From contig CAWCXF010000007.1 in NCBI GenBank assembly GCA_963799455.1, positions 62,001-126,000 on the forward strand: a DNA stretch of 64,000 nt. Reading direction: 5' to 3'. Under the pieces are notes generated by a model. The model worked only from the letters and a program-made list of their open reading frames with translations. It did no database searches and was not told the DNA's origin. Below are positions 1 to 8,750 of this stretch, one piece after another. A program made the position numbers and the translations under genes. This DNA comes from CAWCXF01 sp963799455 (GTDB taxonomy: Bacteria > Pseudomonadota > Alphaproteobacteria > Rhodobacterales > Rhodobacteraceae). Each line of letters starts with the position of its first letter. Positions within the stretch are counted from its first letter, which is position 1.

Positions 1-434
1 GTGACACGATCCGCGTTTCGCTTTCCGCAGAGCCGGAGCAGGAAGTCAAAGTCGGCTTCGAGATGCTCAAGGCATTGGGCCTCAGGACGCGCGGCGTGCG
101 TGTGGTCTCCTGCCCCTCCTGCTCGCGTCAGGGGTTCGACGTGATCCGCACGGTCGAAGCTCTGGAGAAGCGGCTTGAACACATCAAGACACCGCTTTCG
201 CTCTCCGTGCTTGGCTGCGTGGTCAACGGCCCCGGCGAAGCGCGCGAAACCGACGTCGGTCTGACCGGCGGAGGCAATGGCAAGCACATGGTCTATCTTT
301 CGGGAATGAAGAACCACCACGTCGATGACGCCGACACGCTCGATCATATAGTCAGGCTGGTTGAGGAAAAGGCCGCGGCAATCGAGGCTGGCGAAGCCAC
401 CGCGTTCGATCCGCACGGGGTGGCCGCCGAATAA
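1..434 (+). CDS. ispG: 4-hydroxy-3-methylbut-2-enyl diphosphate synthase, C-terminal part (gene cut by window start)
   Basis: IspG (GcpE) converts methylerythritol cyclodiphosphate to HMBPP in the MEP isoprenoid pathway, using a 4Fe-4S cluster. The frame is open from base 3 to the stop at 432-434, so only the C-terminal ~143 residues are here. The cluster ligands are visible: a CPSC motif inside VSCPSCSRQG, and the third cysteine in LGCVVNGPGE, followed by the conserved glutamate. The tail ends with an alphaproteobacterial-looking DPHGVAAE. The N-terminal TIM barrel lies outside the window. Confidence 0.95.
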   Translation, partial: DTIRVSLSAEPEQEVKVGFEMLKALGLRTRGVRVVSCPSCSRQGFDVIRTVEALEKRLEHIKTPLSLSVLGCVVNGPGEARETDVGLTGGGNGKHMVYLSGMKNHHVDDADTLDHIVRLVEEKAAAIEAGEATAFDPHGVAAE

Positions 435-480
435 CAGACGCGCGGAACCGCTCGCGCCCAATGCATACTCCAGCCGAGGA

Positions 481-1959
481 ATGCCCGTGGCCAATTTCGA
501 AACCGATTATCTCATCATCGGCGCAGGCGCTGTCGGCCTCGCCTTTGCGGACACGCTGATCGACGAAGATCCCGATTGTCACATCACCTTTGTCGACAAG
601 CACGCGAAGCCAGGCGGACACTGGAACGACGCCTATTCCTTTGTAGCGCTGCATCAGCCGAGCGCGTTCTACGGCGTCAATTCGATGGAGTTCCCAAGCG
701 AACAGATCGACGACCACGGTCCGAACACGGGCATGTATGCCCTGGCGAGCGGAACCGAGGTTTCCGCCTATTTCGAAAAGGTGATGAACATGCGACTGCT
801 GCCGACCGGCCGCGTCGAATATCACCGGTTGAGCGAATACAAAGGCAGGAACAAGGCGGGCCAGGGGCGTATTGTATCAGTATTGTCCGGTGCCGAGACG
901 ACCGTTGAAATCCGGCGTAAGATCGTCGATGCGACATTCTATCAGACATCGGTGCCCGCAACCCACAAGCGCCAGTTCGCCGTGTCTGATGATGCCGCTA
1001 TTGCTCCGCCCGGAGCTCTGCCAGATCTTTGGAAAACTGCGGACAGGCCGGATCATTATGTTATTCTTGGCGCAGGCAAGACCGCGATGGATACTGGTGT
1101 CTGGTTACTCCAAGCAGGGATCGATCCGAACCGCATTACGTGGGTGCGCCCGCGCGAAAGCTGGTTGACCAACCGCAAGTTCGTGCAGCCAGGCGAGGAT
1201 TTTTTCGAGGCCGCTGTCGGCAACCAGATCGCCCACCTCAACGCCTTGAGCAAGGCGGCAGATGGTGACGAAATGTTCGCCATCCTTGAACAATCGGGTC
1301 ATGTTCTCCGGATCGACCCGAACGTTACCCCGCAAATGTATCATTTCGCGGTGATCTCAGAACGCGAAATCGATCTTTTGCGGCGGATTACAGATGTCGT
1401 ACGCAAAGGCCGCGTCACAGCACTCGAGCCGGGCAAAATGCATTTTGGCGAGTTGCAGGTTGAAGTTCCCGACAATGCTCTTTTCATTGATTGCACCGCC
1501 TCGGCTGTCCCCTTCAGCGCCCGCCACAATCAGGGGCCGCAGTTTCGCGGAGATACCATAGTGCTGCAACCGCTGCACGTTCCTCTCGTCACCTTCAGCG
1601 CCGCGCTCACAGCCTTTCTCGAAGCCAATTTTGACGACGATCAGACCCGCAACGCTCTTTCAACTCCGGGTCCGCTCACTGACACACCGGCTACTTTCCC
1701 CTTCGCTTACATGATCACGATGATGAACCGGGGCGCCTGGTCGAGAAACGAGACGATTTCGGCGTGGCTGGCGAAGTCGCGGCTCGATCCAACCGGGCCC
1801 CTCGTTGCAAAGCTCGCGGCTCAAGGCAGTCCCAAGCTCAGGATGCTAGGCAAGTTCGGCGCGGCGGCGCAGGCCAATATGCAGGCACTGATCAGACAGG
1901 GCATGGCGGCCAAGGCCCTGCACGAGGGCGAAGCGCAAACAAAAGCGCGAAGCGCGTAA
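481..1959 (+). CDS. FAD/NAD(P)-binding oxidoreductase, monooxygenase-like
   Basis: A 492-residue two-dinucleotide-binding-domain flavoprotein. An N-terminal Rossmann motif GAGAVGL (residues 14-20) precedes the acidic end of the second strand (FVDKH), the usual FAD site. A second nucleotide-binding motif, ILGAGKTAMD near residue 195, is where NAD(P)H would bind. This arrangement is typical of flavin-containing or Baeyer-Villiger-type monooxygenases, but the substrate cannot be told from sequence. The frame is open further upstream, into ispG. I chose the ATG at 481 because it opens directly into the FAD motif and clears the ispG stop by 46 bases. It is probably cytoplasmic; I see no signal peptide. 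Confidence 0.75.
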   Translation: MPVANFETDYLIIGAGAVGLAFADTLIDEDPDCHITFVDKHAKPGGHWNDAYSFVALHQPSAFYGVNSMEFPSEQIDDHGPNTGMYALASGTEVSAYFEKVMNMRLLPTGRVEYHRLSEYKGRNKAGQGRIVSVLSGAETTVEIRRKIVDATFYQTSVPATHKRQFAVSDDAAIAPPGALPDLWKTADRPDHYVILGAGKTAMDTGVWLLQAGIDPNRITWVRPRESWLTNRKFVQPGEDFFEAAVGNQIAHLNALSKAADGDEMFAILEQSGHVLRIDPNVTPQMYHFAVISEREIDLLRRITDVVRKGRVTALEPGKMHFGELQVEVPDNALFIDCTASAVPFSARHNQGPQFRGDTIVLQPLHVPLVTFSAALTAFLEANFDDDQTRNALSTPGPLTDTPATFPFAYMITMMNRGAWSRNETISAWLAKSRLDPTGPLVAKLAAQGSPKLRMLGKFGAAAQANMQALIRQGMAAKALHEGEAQTKARSA

Positions 1960-2024
1960 TCCCAGCGTGCGGCTTACAGGGCGATAAAGAGGATCTTAAG
2001 ACCCTCAATTTACTGATTTGGGTC

Positions 2025-2561
2025 GTGCAATCAAAGGCTATCCTACTGGCGATCTCCGCCATTCTCACCGCCCTTCTGGTCGTACCGATGGACAAGGGCG
2101 GCGGTCTTGTCAGCCTGTTTGGTCCGCGAGAGATCGAACAATCGTCCGGTTCGCACCTGCAAGTTGCCGACAGCACTGGCGCAGTGTCGCGCGGAACCAC
2201 CGTGATCGAGCGCGCATCCAACGGCCATTACATGGCCGATGTCAGGGTCGAGGGCGTCGATGTGGCGATGATGATCGACACCGGGGCAAGCTTTGTGGCG
2301 CTTACCGCCGCCGATGCAGAGACGATCGGACTTTTCTGGGACGATAGCGACGCTGTAGTGGTCGCTCACGGTGCAAGCGGTCCGGTCAAAGGCATCCCGG
2401 TACGGCTTGATGAAGTCGAACTTGGCGACCACCTCGTGCGCGATGTGCGCGCTGCCATCATTCCCGAAGGTCTGGGCGTATCGCTTTTGGGCCAAAGCTA
2501 CCTGAGCGGTGTCGCTCATGTGGAGATTGCCGAGGGTCGCATGGTTTTGACCGGCGAATAG
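2025..2561 (+). CDS. Retropepsin-like (clan AA) aspartic protease, membrane-anchored
   Basis: About 178 residues: one N-terminal hydrophobic helix (AILLAISAILTALLVV), a short linker, then a retropepsin-like domain with the catalytic MIDTGASFVAL motif near residue 85 and the family-typical LLGQSYLSG close to the C terminus. This matches the small bacterial single-domain aspartic proteases (TIGR02281-like) common in alphaproteobacteria, which act as dimers at the inner membrane; substrates are unknown. The start is uncertain. No ATG lies near the natural N terminus, so GTG at 2025 is proposed. An AGAGGA stretch at 1987-1992 suggests the start could lie slightly further upstream at a non-ATG codon. 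The ATG at 2088 would remove the membrane segment. Confidence 0.75.
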   Translation: MQSKAILLAISAILTALLVVPMDKGGGLVSLFGPREIEQSSGSHLQVADSTGAVSRGTTVIERASNGHYMADVRVEGVDVAMMIDTGASFVALTAADAETIGLFWDDSDAVVVAHGASGPVKGIPVRLDEVELGDHLVRDVRAAIIPEGLGVSLLGQSYLSGVAHVEIAEGRMVLTGE

Positions 2562-2651
2562 CTCGCTCGAATTGCACGCCTCAACGGCAGACGCACCACT
2601 GCGTCACCTTGCTCATAGGCTGGCAAGAATGGCTGTGCTAAAGCCAGCGTG

Positions 2652-3380
2652 ATGAACCGCCGTAAAATTCTCTCGAGCACGGCTGCGCTTATGGCAGCAA
2701 GCGCCATCGCTCCGGCGACAGCTTTAGGTGCGACGCGCGTTGGTGTGGCAAAATCGCGCAACGTCCAATTGCTGACCATTGCCAGGGACCAGTTGGCGCG
2801 ACTGGGCGAGGCGATCCCGCATCACGACAAGGTCGGTATCGCCGATTTCGGTCTTCATGCCTCTGCGCGCCGGTTCCATGTTGTCGACCTTGAAAATGAG
2901 TCCGTCCGTTCGTTTTTCGTGACTCATGGCGAAGGGTCGGATCAGGACAATGACGGCTGGCTGGAGGCCTATTCCAACGTCCCCAATTCCTATGCCACCA
3001 GTCGCGGCGCCTACCGCACGCGTCATTGGTATACGGGCCGGTACGGCACTTCGATGCGCCTGGACGGGCTCGACGACACCAATTCCAACGCGCTTGATCG
3101 CGCGATCGTTATGCACGCTGCCGATTATGCCTCGCCAGCGCACGTGAAACAGTGGGGGCGGGTGGGCCGTTCGCAAGGGTGTCTGGCGATGGACCGGGCC
3201 GAGTTCAAAGCCGCCCTGCTCCATCTTGTCGGCGGGCGCCTGGTGTTTGCCGAAACCCTCGGCATTCGAACCGACGGTAGTCATACCGGACACAAAACGG
3301 GCAATCTCTTGCCGCTGCAACCGGCCAGTGATGAGAAAGCGGATCGGACCCGTAACAGGATGCTGCCAGGGTTGTTCTAG
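2652..3380 (+). CDS. Murein L,D-transpeptidase catalytic domain protein (YkuD_2-type), exported
   Basis: A 242-residue protein with a signal peptide (MNRRKI, then a hydrophobic Ala-rich stretch ending near ATALGA). The rest matches the L,D-transpeptidase-like YkuD_2 family. A histidine sits in VMHAADYAS (about residue 155), and the nucleophile cysteine in GRSQGCLAM (about residue 177), as in the HxxG/SxGC pattern of these enzymes. The family is expected to act on peptidoglycan stem peptides in the periplasm. ATG at 2652 overlaps a GTG at 2649 that would add one residue; ATG is preferred. It is a single gene with gaps on both sides. Confidence 0.8.
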   Translation: MNRRKILSSTAALMAASAIAPATALGATRVGVAKSRNVQLLTIARDQLARLGEAIPHHDKVGIADFGLHASARRFHVVDLENESVRSFFVTHGEGSDQDNDGWLEAYSNVPNSYATSRGAYRTRHWYTGRYGTSMRLDGLDDTNSNALDRAIVMHAADYASPAHVKQWGRVGRSQGCLAMDRAEFKAALLHLVGGRLVFAETLGIRTDGSHTGHKTGNLLPLQPASDEKADRTRNRMLPGLF

Positions 3381-3452
3381 TCATTGCGATGGGCAGGCGG
3401 TTCGACAATGCCGCGTGACGAGGCACGCGTGCACAGATAAGGCTGCGCGCCA

Positions 3453-4337
3453 ATGCAACCGCGCCCTTTCTTGCCGGCATTGGCCGTATTGGCTGGCGTC
3501 CTGTTGTTGTCGCTGATGGACACGCTGATGAAGGGCGCGGCATTGGCCGTCGGCACATACAGTGCCTCGCTTTTGCGGGTCGTGATCGGTGCGGCCATTA
3601 TCACGCCCGTCTGGCTGATGCGCTCGCCCCGTTGGCCGGCGCCCGACTTGCTTCGATTGCATATCGCACGCGGCACGGTGTCGGCGATCATGAGTGTGAC
3701 ATTCTTTTATGCTCTGACAAAATTGCCAATCGCAGAAGCGATCGCCTTGTCATTTATTGCGCCGCTGCTCACGCTCTATCTCGCAGCTGTCATGCTGAAA
3801 GAACGTATCAGGCGCGAGGCGATCTGGGCGTCATTGCTTGGTCTTGCGGGGACCATGGTAATTCTGGGCGGGAGAATGGGCCGCGGCGCGATGGACGATG
3901 AAGCTATTCTAGGGCTGGGTTCGCTCGCCGTCTCGGCCCTGCTTTACGCCTATAGTTTTATTCTCATTCGCCGCCAGTCCCAGCGCGCCGGACCCATCGA
4001 GATCGCGACCTTCCACAGCAGCGTTTCAGCGCTTGTCCTGGGGCTGGCAGCACCGTTTTTCCTGGTTGTGCCACCATCGACACAGATGGCCGGGATCGCC
4101 GCATCTGCCGTGCTGACCGTGGGAGGAGCGATGTTGATCGCCTGGGCCTATGCGCGCGCAGAGACACAGACACTTGTCCCGCTGGAATATTCGGGATTCT
4201 TGTGGGCGAGCCTGTTCGGCTTCATCGCATTCGACGAGCGCATTACCGTACCCCTGTTAATTGGCGCGGCGCTCATCATCGCGGGGTGCTGGATTGCGGC
4301 AAGAAAACCGCCGATGGCGCCTGAAGACTCGCCATGA
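3453..4337 (+). CDS. DMT-superfamily transporter (EamA domains)
   Basis: A 294-residue polytopic membrane protein with about ten hydrophobic segments arranged as two EamA repeats, one on each side of residue ~150. The first repeat ends with the family-typical ALSFIAPLLTLYLAAVMLKE, and the second has the matching LEYSGFLWASLFGFIAFDE. The pattern resembles S-adenosylmethionine or metabolite exporters of the drug/metabolite transporter superfamily, but the substrate is not readable. It starts with ATG 73 bases after the transpeptidase stop. An inner-membrane location is inferred from the helices. Confidence 0.85.
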   Translation: MQPRPFLPALAVLAGVLLLSLMDTLMKGAALAVGTYSASLLRVVIGAAIITPVWLMRSPRWPAPDLLRLHIARGTVSAIMSVTFFYALTKLPIAEAIALSFIAPLLTLYLAAVMLKERIRREAIWASLLGLAGTMVILGGRMGRGAMDDEAILGLGSLAVSALLYAYSFILIRRQSQRAGPIEIATFHSSVSALVLGLAAPFFLVVPPSTQMAGIAASAVLTVGGAMLIAWAYARAETQTLVPLEYSGFLWASLFGFIAFDERITVPLLIGAALIIAGCWIAARKPPMAPEDSP

Positions 4338-4352
4338 TGGAATGACTTCGCC

Positions 4353-4550
4353 TTACCGCTGTGGCGGCGAAGCTGGCAATTCCGAAGCGACTGCGGGCTC
4401 AATCAGTTCAGGGGCGGCAAGAGTATCGGAGTAATTCAATGCCAGCGCGAAGCTCAGGGCTGTAACGGCGCCGGTACCCCAAACGATGGGACGCACCAAA
4501 CCGCCCATTCGAGCACGTTTCCCTGTGTGATCTGCGGATTTCGAGTTCAT
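4353..4550 (-). CDS. Small single-helix membrane protein of unknown function
   Basis: A 65-residue protein read on the minus strand, convergent with the DMT transporter and ending 15 bases after it. It has a basic N terminus (KSADHTGKRAR), one hydrophobic segment (residues ~19-41) and a Pro/Ala-rich tail. I accept it as real because a good ribosome-binding site (GGAGAAAC, about 4 bases before ATG) precedes the start and the topology is coherent. I do not recognise the family. Confidence 0.55.
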   Translation of the reverse strand: MNSKSADHTGKRARMGGLVRPIVWGTGAVTALSFALALNYSDTLAAPELIEPAVASELPASPPQR

Positions 4551-4822
4551 TCAAGTTTCTCCAGATACGAAAGACCAATTCCTCGCGCCAGTTGGCAGGC
4601 AGAAGGCGGGCCGCTGGTCAGTGCGTAAGAAAGACAAACTTTTCCGGCCCCAGTTCGCATTTGCACAATAATACGATTTTCAGATGCCGCAGGTTCCCAA
4701 AAACCGTAGTCCTATCCCTTGCAATTTCGGGAAAAACCGCGCACTTGCGCGGCACATCTCGACGTCTCGGGCACGAACCGATTGGACGCCGCACGAATCT
4801 TAGCAACAAGGACCCCGCTCAC

Positions 4823-7495
4823 ATGACTCAGGTCGGACAGGACACTCTCGGCACACGCGACACGCTCAGCGTCAATGGCAAGGAATTCGCTTTCTTCTCG
4901 CTCTCCAAAGCGGCGCAGACTCTTGGCGATGTATCGAAACTGCCGTTCAGCCTGAAAGTCCTGCTGGAAAATATGCTGCGCTTTGAAGACGATGGTTTCA
5001 CCGTTGGGCGTGAACACGCACAAGCCATAGTCGATTGGCAGAACGACCCGTCTACCGGTCAGGAAATCCAGTACCGCCCTGCCCGCGTCCTGTTGCAGGA
5101 TTTTACCGGCGTGCCCTGCGTCGTGGATCTGGCCGCCATGCGCGATGCCATCTCCGCGCTCGGCGGTGACACGGCCAAGATCAACCCGCAGGTTCCCGTG
5201 AATCTTGTCATCGACCATTCAGTCATGGTCGATGAGTTCGGTCACCCCAAGGCGTTCGAACACAATGTCGAAATGGAATACGCCCGCAATGCGGAGCGTT
5301 ACGATTTCCTCAAATGGGGCTCGAAAAGCTTCGAGAATTTTTCCGCCGTGCCTCCGGGTACGGGCATTTGCCATCAGGTAAACCTGGAACACATCGGACG
5401 CGGCGTCTGGTCTTCACCCGGCCCGGACGGCGTGAACTACGCCTACCCCGACACTTGCGTTGGCACTGACAGTCACACCACCATGATCAATGGTCTTGGC
5501 GTCCTGGGCTGGGGCGTGGGCGGTATCGAAGCCGAGGCGGCCATGCTCGGTCAACCGATCTCGATGCTTATTCCCGAAGTCGTCGGTTTCAAGCTGACCG
5601 GCGCGATGGCCGAGGGCGTCACCGCCACCGATCTGGTGTTGACCTGCGTACAGATGCTTCGTGAAGTGGGCGTTGTAGGCCGCTTCGTTGAGTTTTACGG
5701 GCCTGGCGTCTCGAACCTTTCGCTCGCCGACCGTGCGACAATCGCCAACATGGCGCCCGAATATGGTGCGACTTGCGGCTTCTTCGGCGTCGATGACAAG
5801 ACCCTGGACTACATGCGACTGACAGGGCGCGATGAAGACCAGATCGCCTTGGTCGAGGCATACTGCAAGGCGCAGGGCATGTGGTTCGACCCGAACAACG
5901 AGCCGGTTTTCACCAATACGCTTGGCCTCGATATGGCGAAGGTTGTGCCCAGCCTTGCCGGACCCAAACGTCCGCAAGATCGCGTCGCACTTCCCGATGT
6001 CGATGGGCTGTTCAACGGCGAACTCAAATCGGTTTACAAGAAAGACGGCGCTGTGCGTGTCCCTGTCACCGGCAAGGATCACGACATTGGCGATGGCGAT
6101 GTGGTTATCGCTGCAATCACCAGCTGCACCAATACTTCGAACCCTGACGTTCTGATTGCCGCCGGTCTGGTGGCCAAGAAAGCGCACGCGAAAGGTTTGA
6201 AGCCCAAGCCCTGGGTCAAGACTTCGCTCGCACCGGGAAGCCAGGTGGTCACCGACTACCTCGTGAAATCCGGGCTGCAGGACGATCTCGACGCGATGGG
6301 CTTCGATCTGGTTGGCTATGGTTGCACCACCTGCATCGGCAACTCCGGCCCGCTCGCGCCCCCGATCAGCGAAGCCATCAACAACAATGACATCGTCGCC
6401 GCATCGGTGCTGTCTGGAAACCGCAATTTCGAAGGTCGCGTGTCGCCAGACGTGCGCGCCAACTTTCTTGCCTCTCCGCCGCTCGTGGTGGCCTATTCGG
6501 TGCTCGGCACGGTGACAAAGGACATTACCGACACGCCTGTGGGACAGGATCAGGACGGCAAGGATGTGATGCTCGCCGATATCTGGCCCTCCAATCAGGA
6601 AATTTCAGATCACCGCGCCGCCAACATCGACCGGTCCATGTTTGTGGCGCGCTACGCCGACGTCTATAAGGGCGACGAACATTGGCAGGCGATCAATGTT
6701 ACCGCGTCGGACACCTATGGCTGGAACCCGGGCAGCACCTATGTCGCCTCCCCGCCCTTTTTCGAGGGCATGGAAATGACACCCAAGCCAGTGCAGGACA
6801 TCGTCGATGCCAAACCTCTTGCCGTGCTGGGCGATAGCGTGACCACCGATCATATTTCACCTGCCGGCTCGATCAAGGAAGACAGCCCCGCAGGTCAATA
6901 TCTGCGCGATCATCAGGTGGCGAAGGCTGACTTCAACTCGTACGGCTCGCGTCGCGGCAATCACGAAGTGATGATGCGCGGCACCTTTGCCAACATCCGT
7001 ATCAAGAACGAGATGGTACCGGGCGTCGAGGGCGGCTTTACCAAGTACAATGGCGAACAGATGCCGATTTACGACGCGGCAATGAAGTACAAGGCGGACG
7101 GCGTTCCGCTGATTGTCATTGGCGGCAAGGAATACGGCACTGGTTCATCGCGCGACTGGGCGGCGAAGGGTACGATCCTGCTGGGTGTGCGCGCCGTCAT
7201 CGTTGAAAGCTTCGAGCGTATCCACCGCTCCAACCTCATCGGAATGGGTGTGTTGCCCTTGCAATTCAAGGATGGCGACACCCGCAAGACGCGCGGCCTG
7301 GGCGGGGACGACACGTTCTCGATCCGCGGCCTGGCCGAGCTTGCGCCGGGTCAGGATGTCATCGTCGACGTGACACACGCAAACGGTGCTACGTCCAGCT
7401 TCACCGCGCAGTGCCGCATCGATACCGCCAACGAGATGGAATATTACAAGCATGGCGGCATCCTGCAGTACGTTATCCGCGGACTCGCTGCATGA
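4823..7495 (+). CDS. acnA: Aconitate hydratase A
   Basis: An 890-residue enzyme of the TCA cycle that isomerises citrate to isocitrate through a 4Fe-4S cluster in the cytoplasm. It has the usual length for AcnA/IRP1-type aconitase. Cluster ligands are Cys435 (ITSCTNTSNP) and Cys501 and Cys504 (GYGCTTCIGNSGP). The swivel domain carries the substrate-binding GSSRDWAAKG motif. The open frame extends further upstream, but ATG at 4823 starts the conserved N terminus MTQVGQDTLG. A rhodanese gene follows, its probable ATG overlapping the acnA stop, so the two are likely co-transcribed. Confidence 0.97.
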   Translation: MTQVGQDTLGTRDTLSVNGKEFAFFSLSKAAQTLGDVSKLPFSLKVLLENMLRFEDDGFTVGREHAQAIVDWQNDPSTGQEIQYRPARVLLQDFTGVPCVVDLAAMRDAISALGGDTAKINPQVPVNLVIDHSVMVDEFGHPKAFEHNVEMEYARNAERYDFLKWGSKSFENFSAVPPGTGICHQVNLEHIGRGVWSSPGPDGVNYAYPDTCVGTDSHTTMINGLGVLGWGVGGIEAEAAMLGQPISMLIPEVVGFKLTGAMAEGVTATDLVLTCVQMLREVGVVGRFVEFYGPGVSNLSLADRATIANMAPEYGATCGFFGVDDKTLDYMRLTGRDEDQIALVEAYCKAQGMWFDPNNEPVFTNTLGLDMAKVVPSLAGPKRPQDRVALPDVDGLFNGELKSVYKKDGAVRVPVTGKDHDIGDGDVVIAAITSCTNTSNPDVLIAAGLVAKKAHAKGLKPKPWVKTSLAPGSQVVTDYLVKSGLQDDLDAMGFDLVGYGCTTCIGNSGPLAPPISEAINNNDIVAASVLSGNRNFEGRVSPDVRANFLASPPLVVAYSVLGTVTKDITDTPVGQDQDGKDVMLADIWPSNQEISDHRAANIDRSMFVARYADVYKGDEHWQAINVTASDTYGWNPGSTYVASPPFFEGMEMTPKPVQDIVDAKPLAVLGDSVTTDHISPAGSIKEDSPAGQYLRDHQVAKADFNSYGSRRGNHEVMMRGTFANIRIKNEMVPGVEGGFTKYNGEQMPIYDAAMKYKADGVPLIVIGGKEYGTGSSRDWAAKGTILLGVRAVIVESFERIHRSNLIGMGVLPLQFKDGDTRKTRGLGGDDTFSIRGLAELAPGQDVIVDVTHANGATSSFTAQCRIDTANEMEYYKHGGILQYVIRGLAA

Positions 7496-7948
7496 CCCGG
7501 CGAGGACTTCAACCTTGCCTTATTGGGCAGCTTCGCCCTTGCCTTCACCGCATGCGCAAGTGGTGGCGGGGTGGCAAGCGGACCGAGCGCGTCCGACATT
7601 GCCGCCGCCCGTGTCGCTACAATCGGCCCGGTCGAACTCAACGCCCTTCGCGAAGCGGGTGAGGTGGTGCTGATCGATGTGCGTACGCCTTACGAGTTTG
7701 CAGACGTTCGCATCCCAGGAGCCTTGAACGCTCCGCTGACGCACTTCGATGCTGCCAGCATCCCGGTCGACGAAACCCGCGAAGTCATTCTCTACTGCGG
7801 TTCCGACAGAAGGTCAGGGGTTGCGGCAGAGCTTCTTGCTGCCCATCGCGGTGTGGTGGTCCGCCATTTGAAGGGCGGGATTACCGGATGGACGGCCGCC
7901 GGACTTCCGACCGTGGCCAACAAGCCGTCGGACGATCCGCGCCGCTAG
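7492..7948 (+). CDS. Rhodanese-domain lipoprotein, frameshifted near the N terminus
   Basis: The rhodanese-like domain is intact. DVRTPYEF and the active-site loop YCGSDRRSG (catalytic Cys, CxxxxRS) are followed by the C-terminal GGITGW, as in GlpE/PspE-like sulfurtransferases. In the long frame the only start is a TTG at 7523, giving a signal peptide with no basic N terminus. An ATG at 7492 overlaps the acnA stop (ATGA). Reading from it and skipping one base near 7513 yields MTRRGLQ joined to LALLGSFALAFTAC, a textbook lipoprotein signal with lipobox cysteine. The feature length is 3n+1, as expected for one surplus base. It is probably a periplasmic lipoprotein. Confidence 0.7.
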
Positions 7949-8039
7949 GCGGCGCTGCTGCCAGATCAGGCAGAAGGGAAATGACTTTTGCTCGGCGGAC
8001 CTGAGAACGCCGGGTTCCGGGCGATCGGCCCATCAAGGC

Positions 8040-8543
8040 CTATGCGAACTGCGCCGCAACCGGTCGTCGGGGGTGTCGGCGCATTGACCAGCCGACAAAG
8101 CCCATGCCGATAAGCATCATCATCCAGGTCGATGGTTCAGGCACACCCGCGGTCGTTGCAAGCGTGTAAGTGCCAGTACCAACACCATAATCGGTCAGCT
8201 GCACATTGGGCGAAAACCGGATCACCGGATTAGTGGTATTGCCCGTGTACAACTGGTCGCCTGCAAAATCGAACAAGCGCGTACCGCTCTGGTCGATCGA
8301 GAAGCCGCCGCCGAGCGTGTTGCGGTAAAAGGTTACGTCGAACACATTGACGACCCCTGAAATAAGGCCGCTCACATCATCGATCCGGAAGCTGCGACTG
8401 GTGCGCGCATCCGGGTCAGGCTCCAGCTCGACTTCAAACGTCAGGTTTGCATCGCCCGTCACGGTAAACAGGACCGTTGCGGCCTGTGCCGGCACCACCA
8501 GAACGGCGGCCAAAACAGTAGCAAAGATCGACTTCCAGAGCAT
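8040..8543 (-). CDS. PEPxxWA-CTERM sorting-domain protein
   Basis: A 167-residue exported protein. An N-terminal signal peptide (MLWKSIFATV, then AVLVVPAQA) is followed by a beta-rich middle and a C-terminal PEP-CTERM signal. That signal has the VPEPSTW motif, a hydrophobic helix (MMMLIGMGFVGW) and a basic cluster (SMRRHPRR). This tripartite tail is the recognition signal of exosortase in sphingomonads, so the protein is probably processed and anchored or released at the cell surface. No exosortase gene is in the window. The gene stands alone, downstream of and on the strand opposite to the rhodanese gene. The function of the mature part is unknown. Confidence 0.8.
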   Translation of the reverse strand: MLWKSIFATVLAAVLVVPAQAATVLFTVTGDANLTFEVELEPDPDARTSRSFRIDDVSGLISGVVNVFDVTFYRNTLGGGFSIDQSGTRLFDFAGDQLYTGNTTNPVIRFSPNVQLTDYGVGTGTYTLATTAGVPEPSTWMMMLIGMGFVGWSMRRHPRRPVAAQFA

Positions 8544-8750
8544 TCAAGAGTTCCAAACGAGGTTTACGTTGAAACCCCTATGGCAGAGTACCTATTACGA
8601 CTCTCTCAAAGAACACGGTTAAGATGTGCTGAAAGCCGCCCCCTTCTTAAGCTTTTTATTCGGCCAAATTCGCAGATATCCGCCGTTTTTCGTCTGACAA
8701 CTTTCATCCTCTAAATATCGGTTAACCGTGCGGCTGCGATCCAGCTTCGC

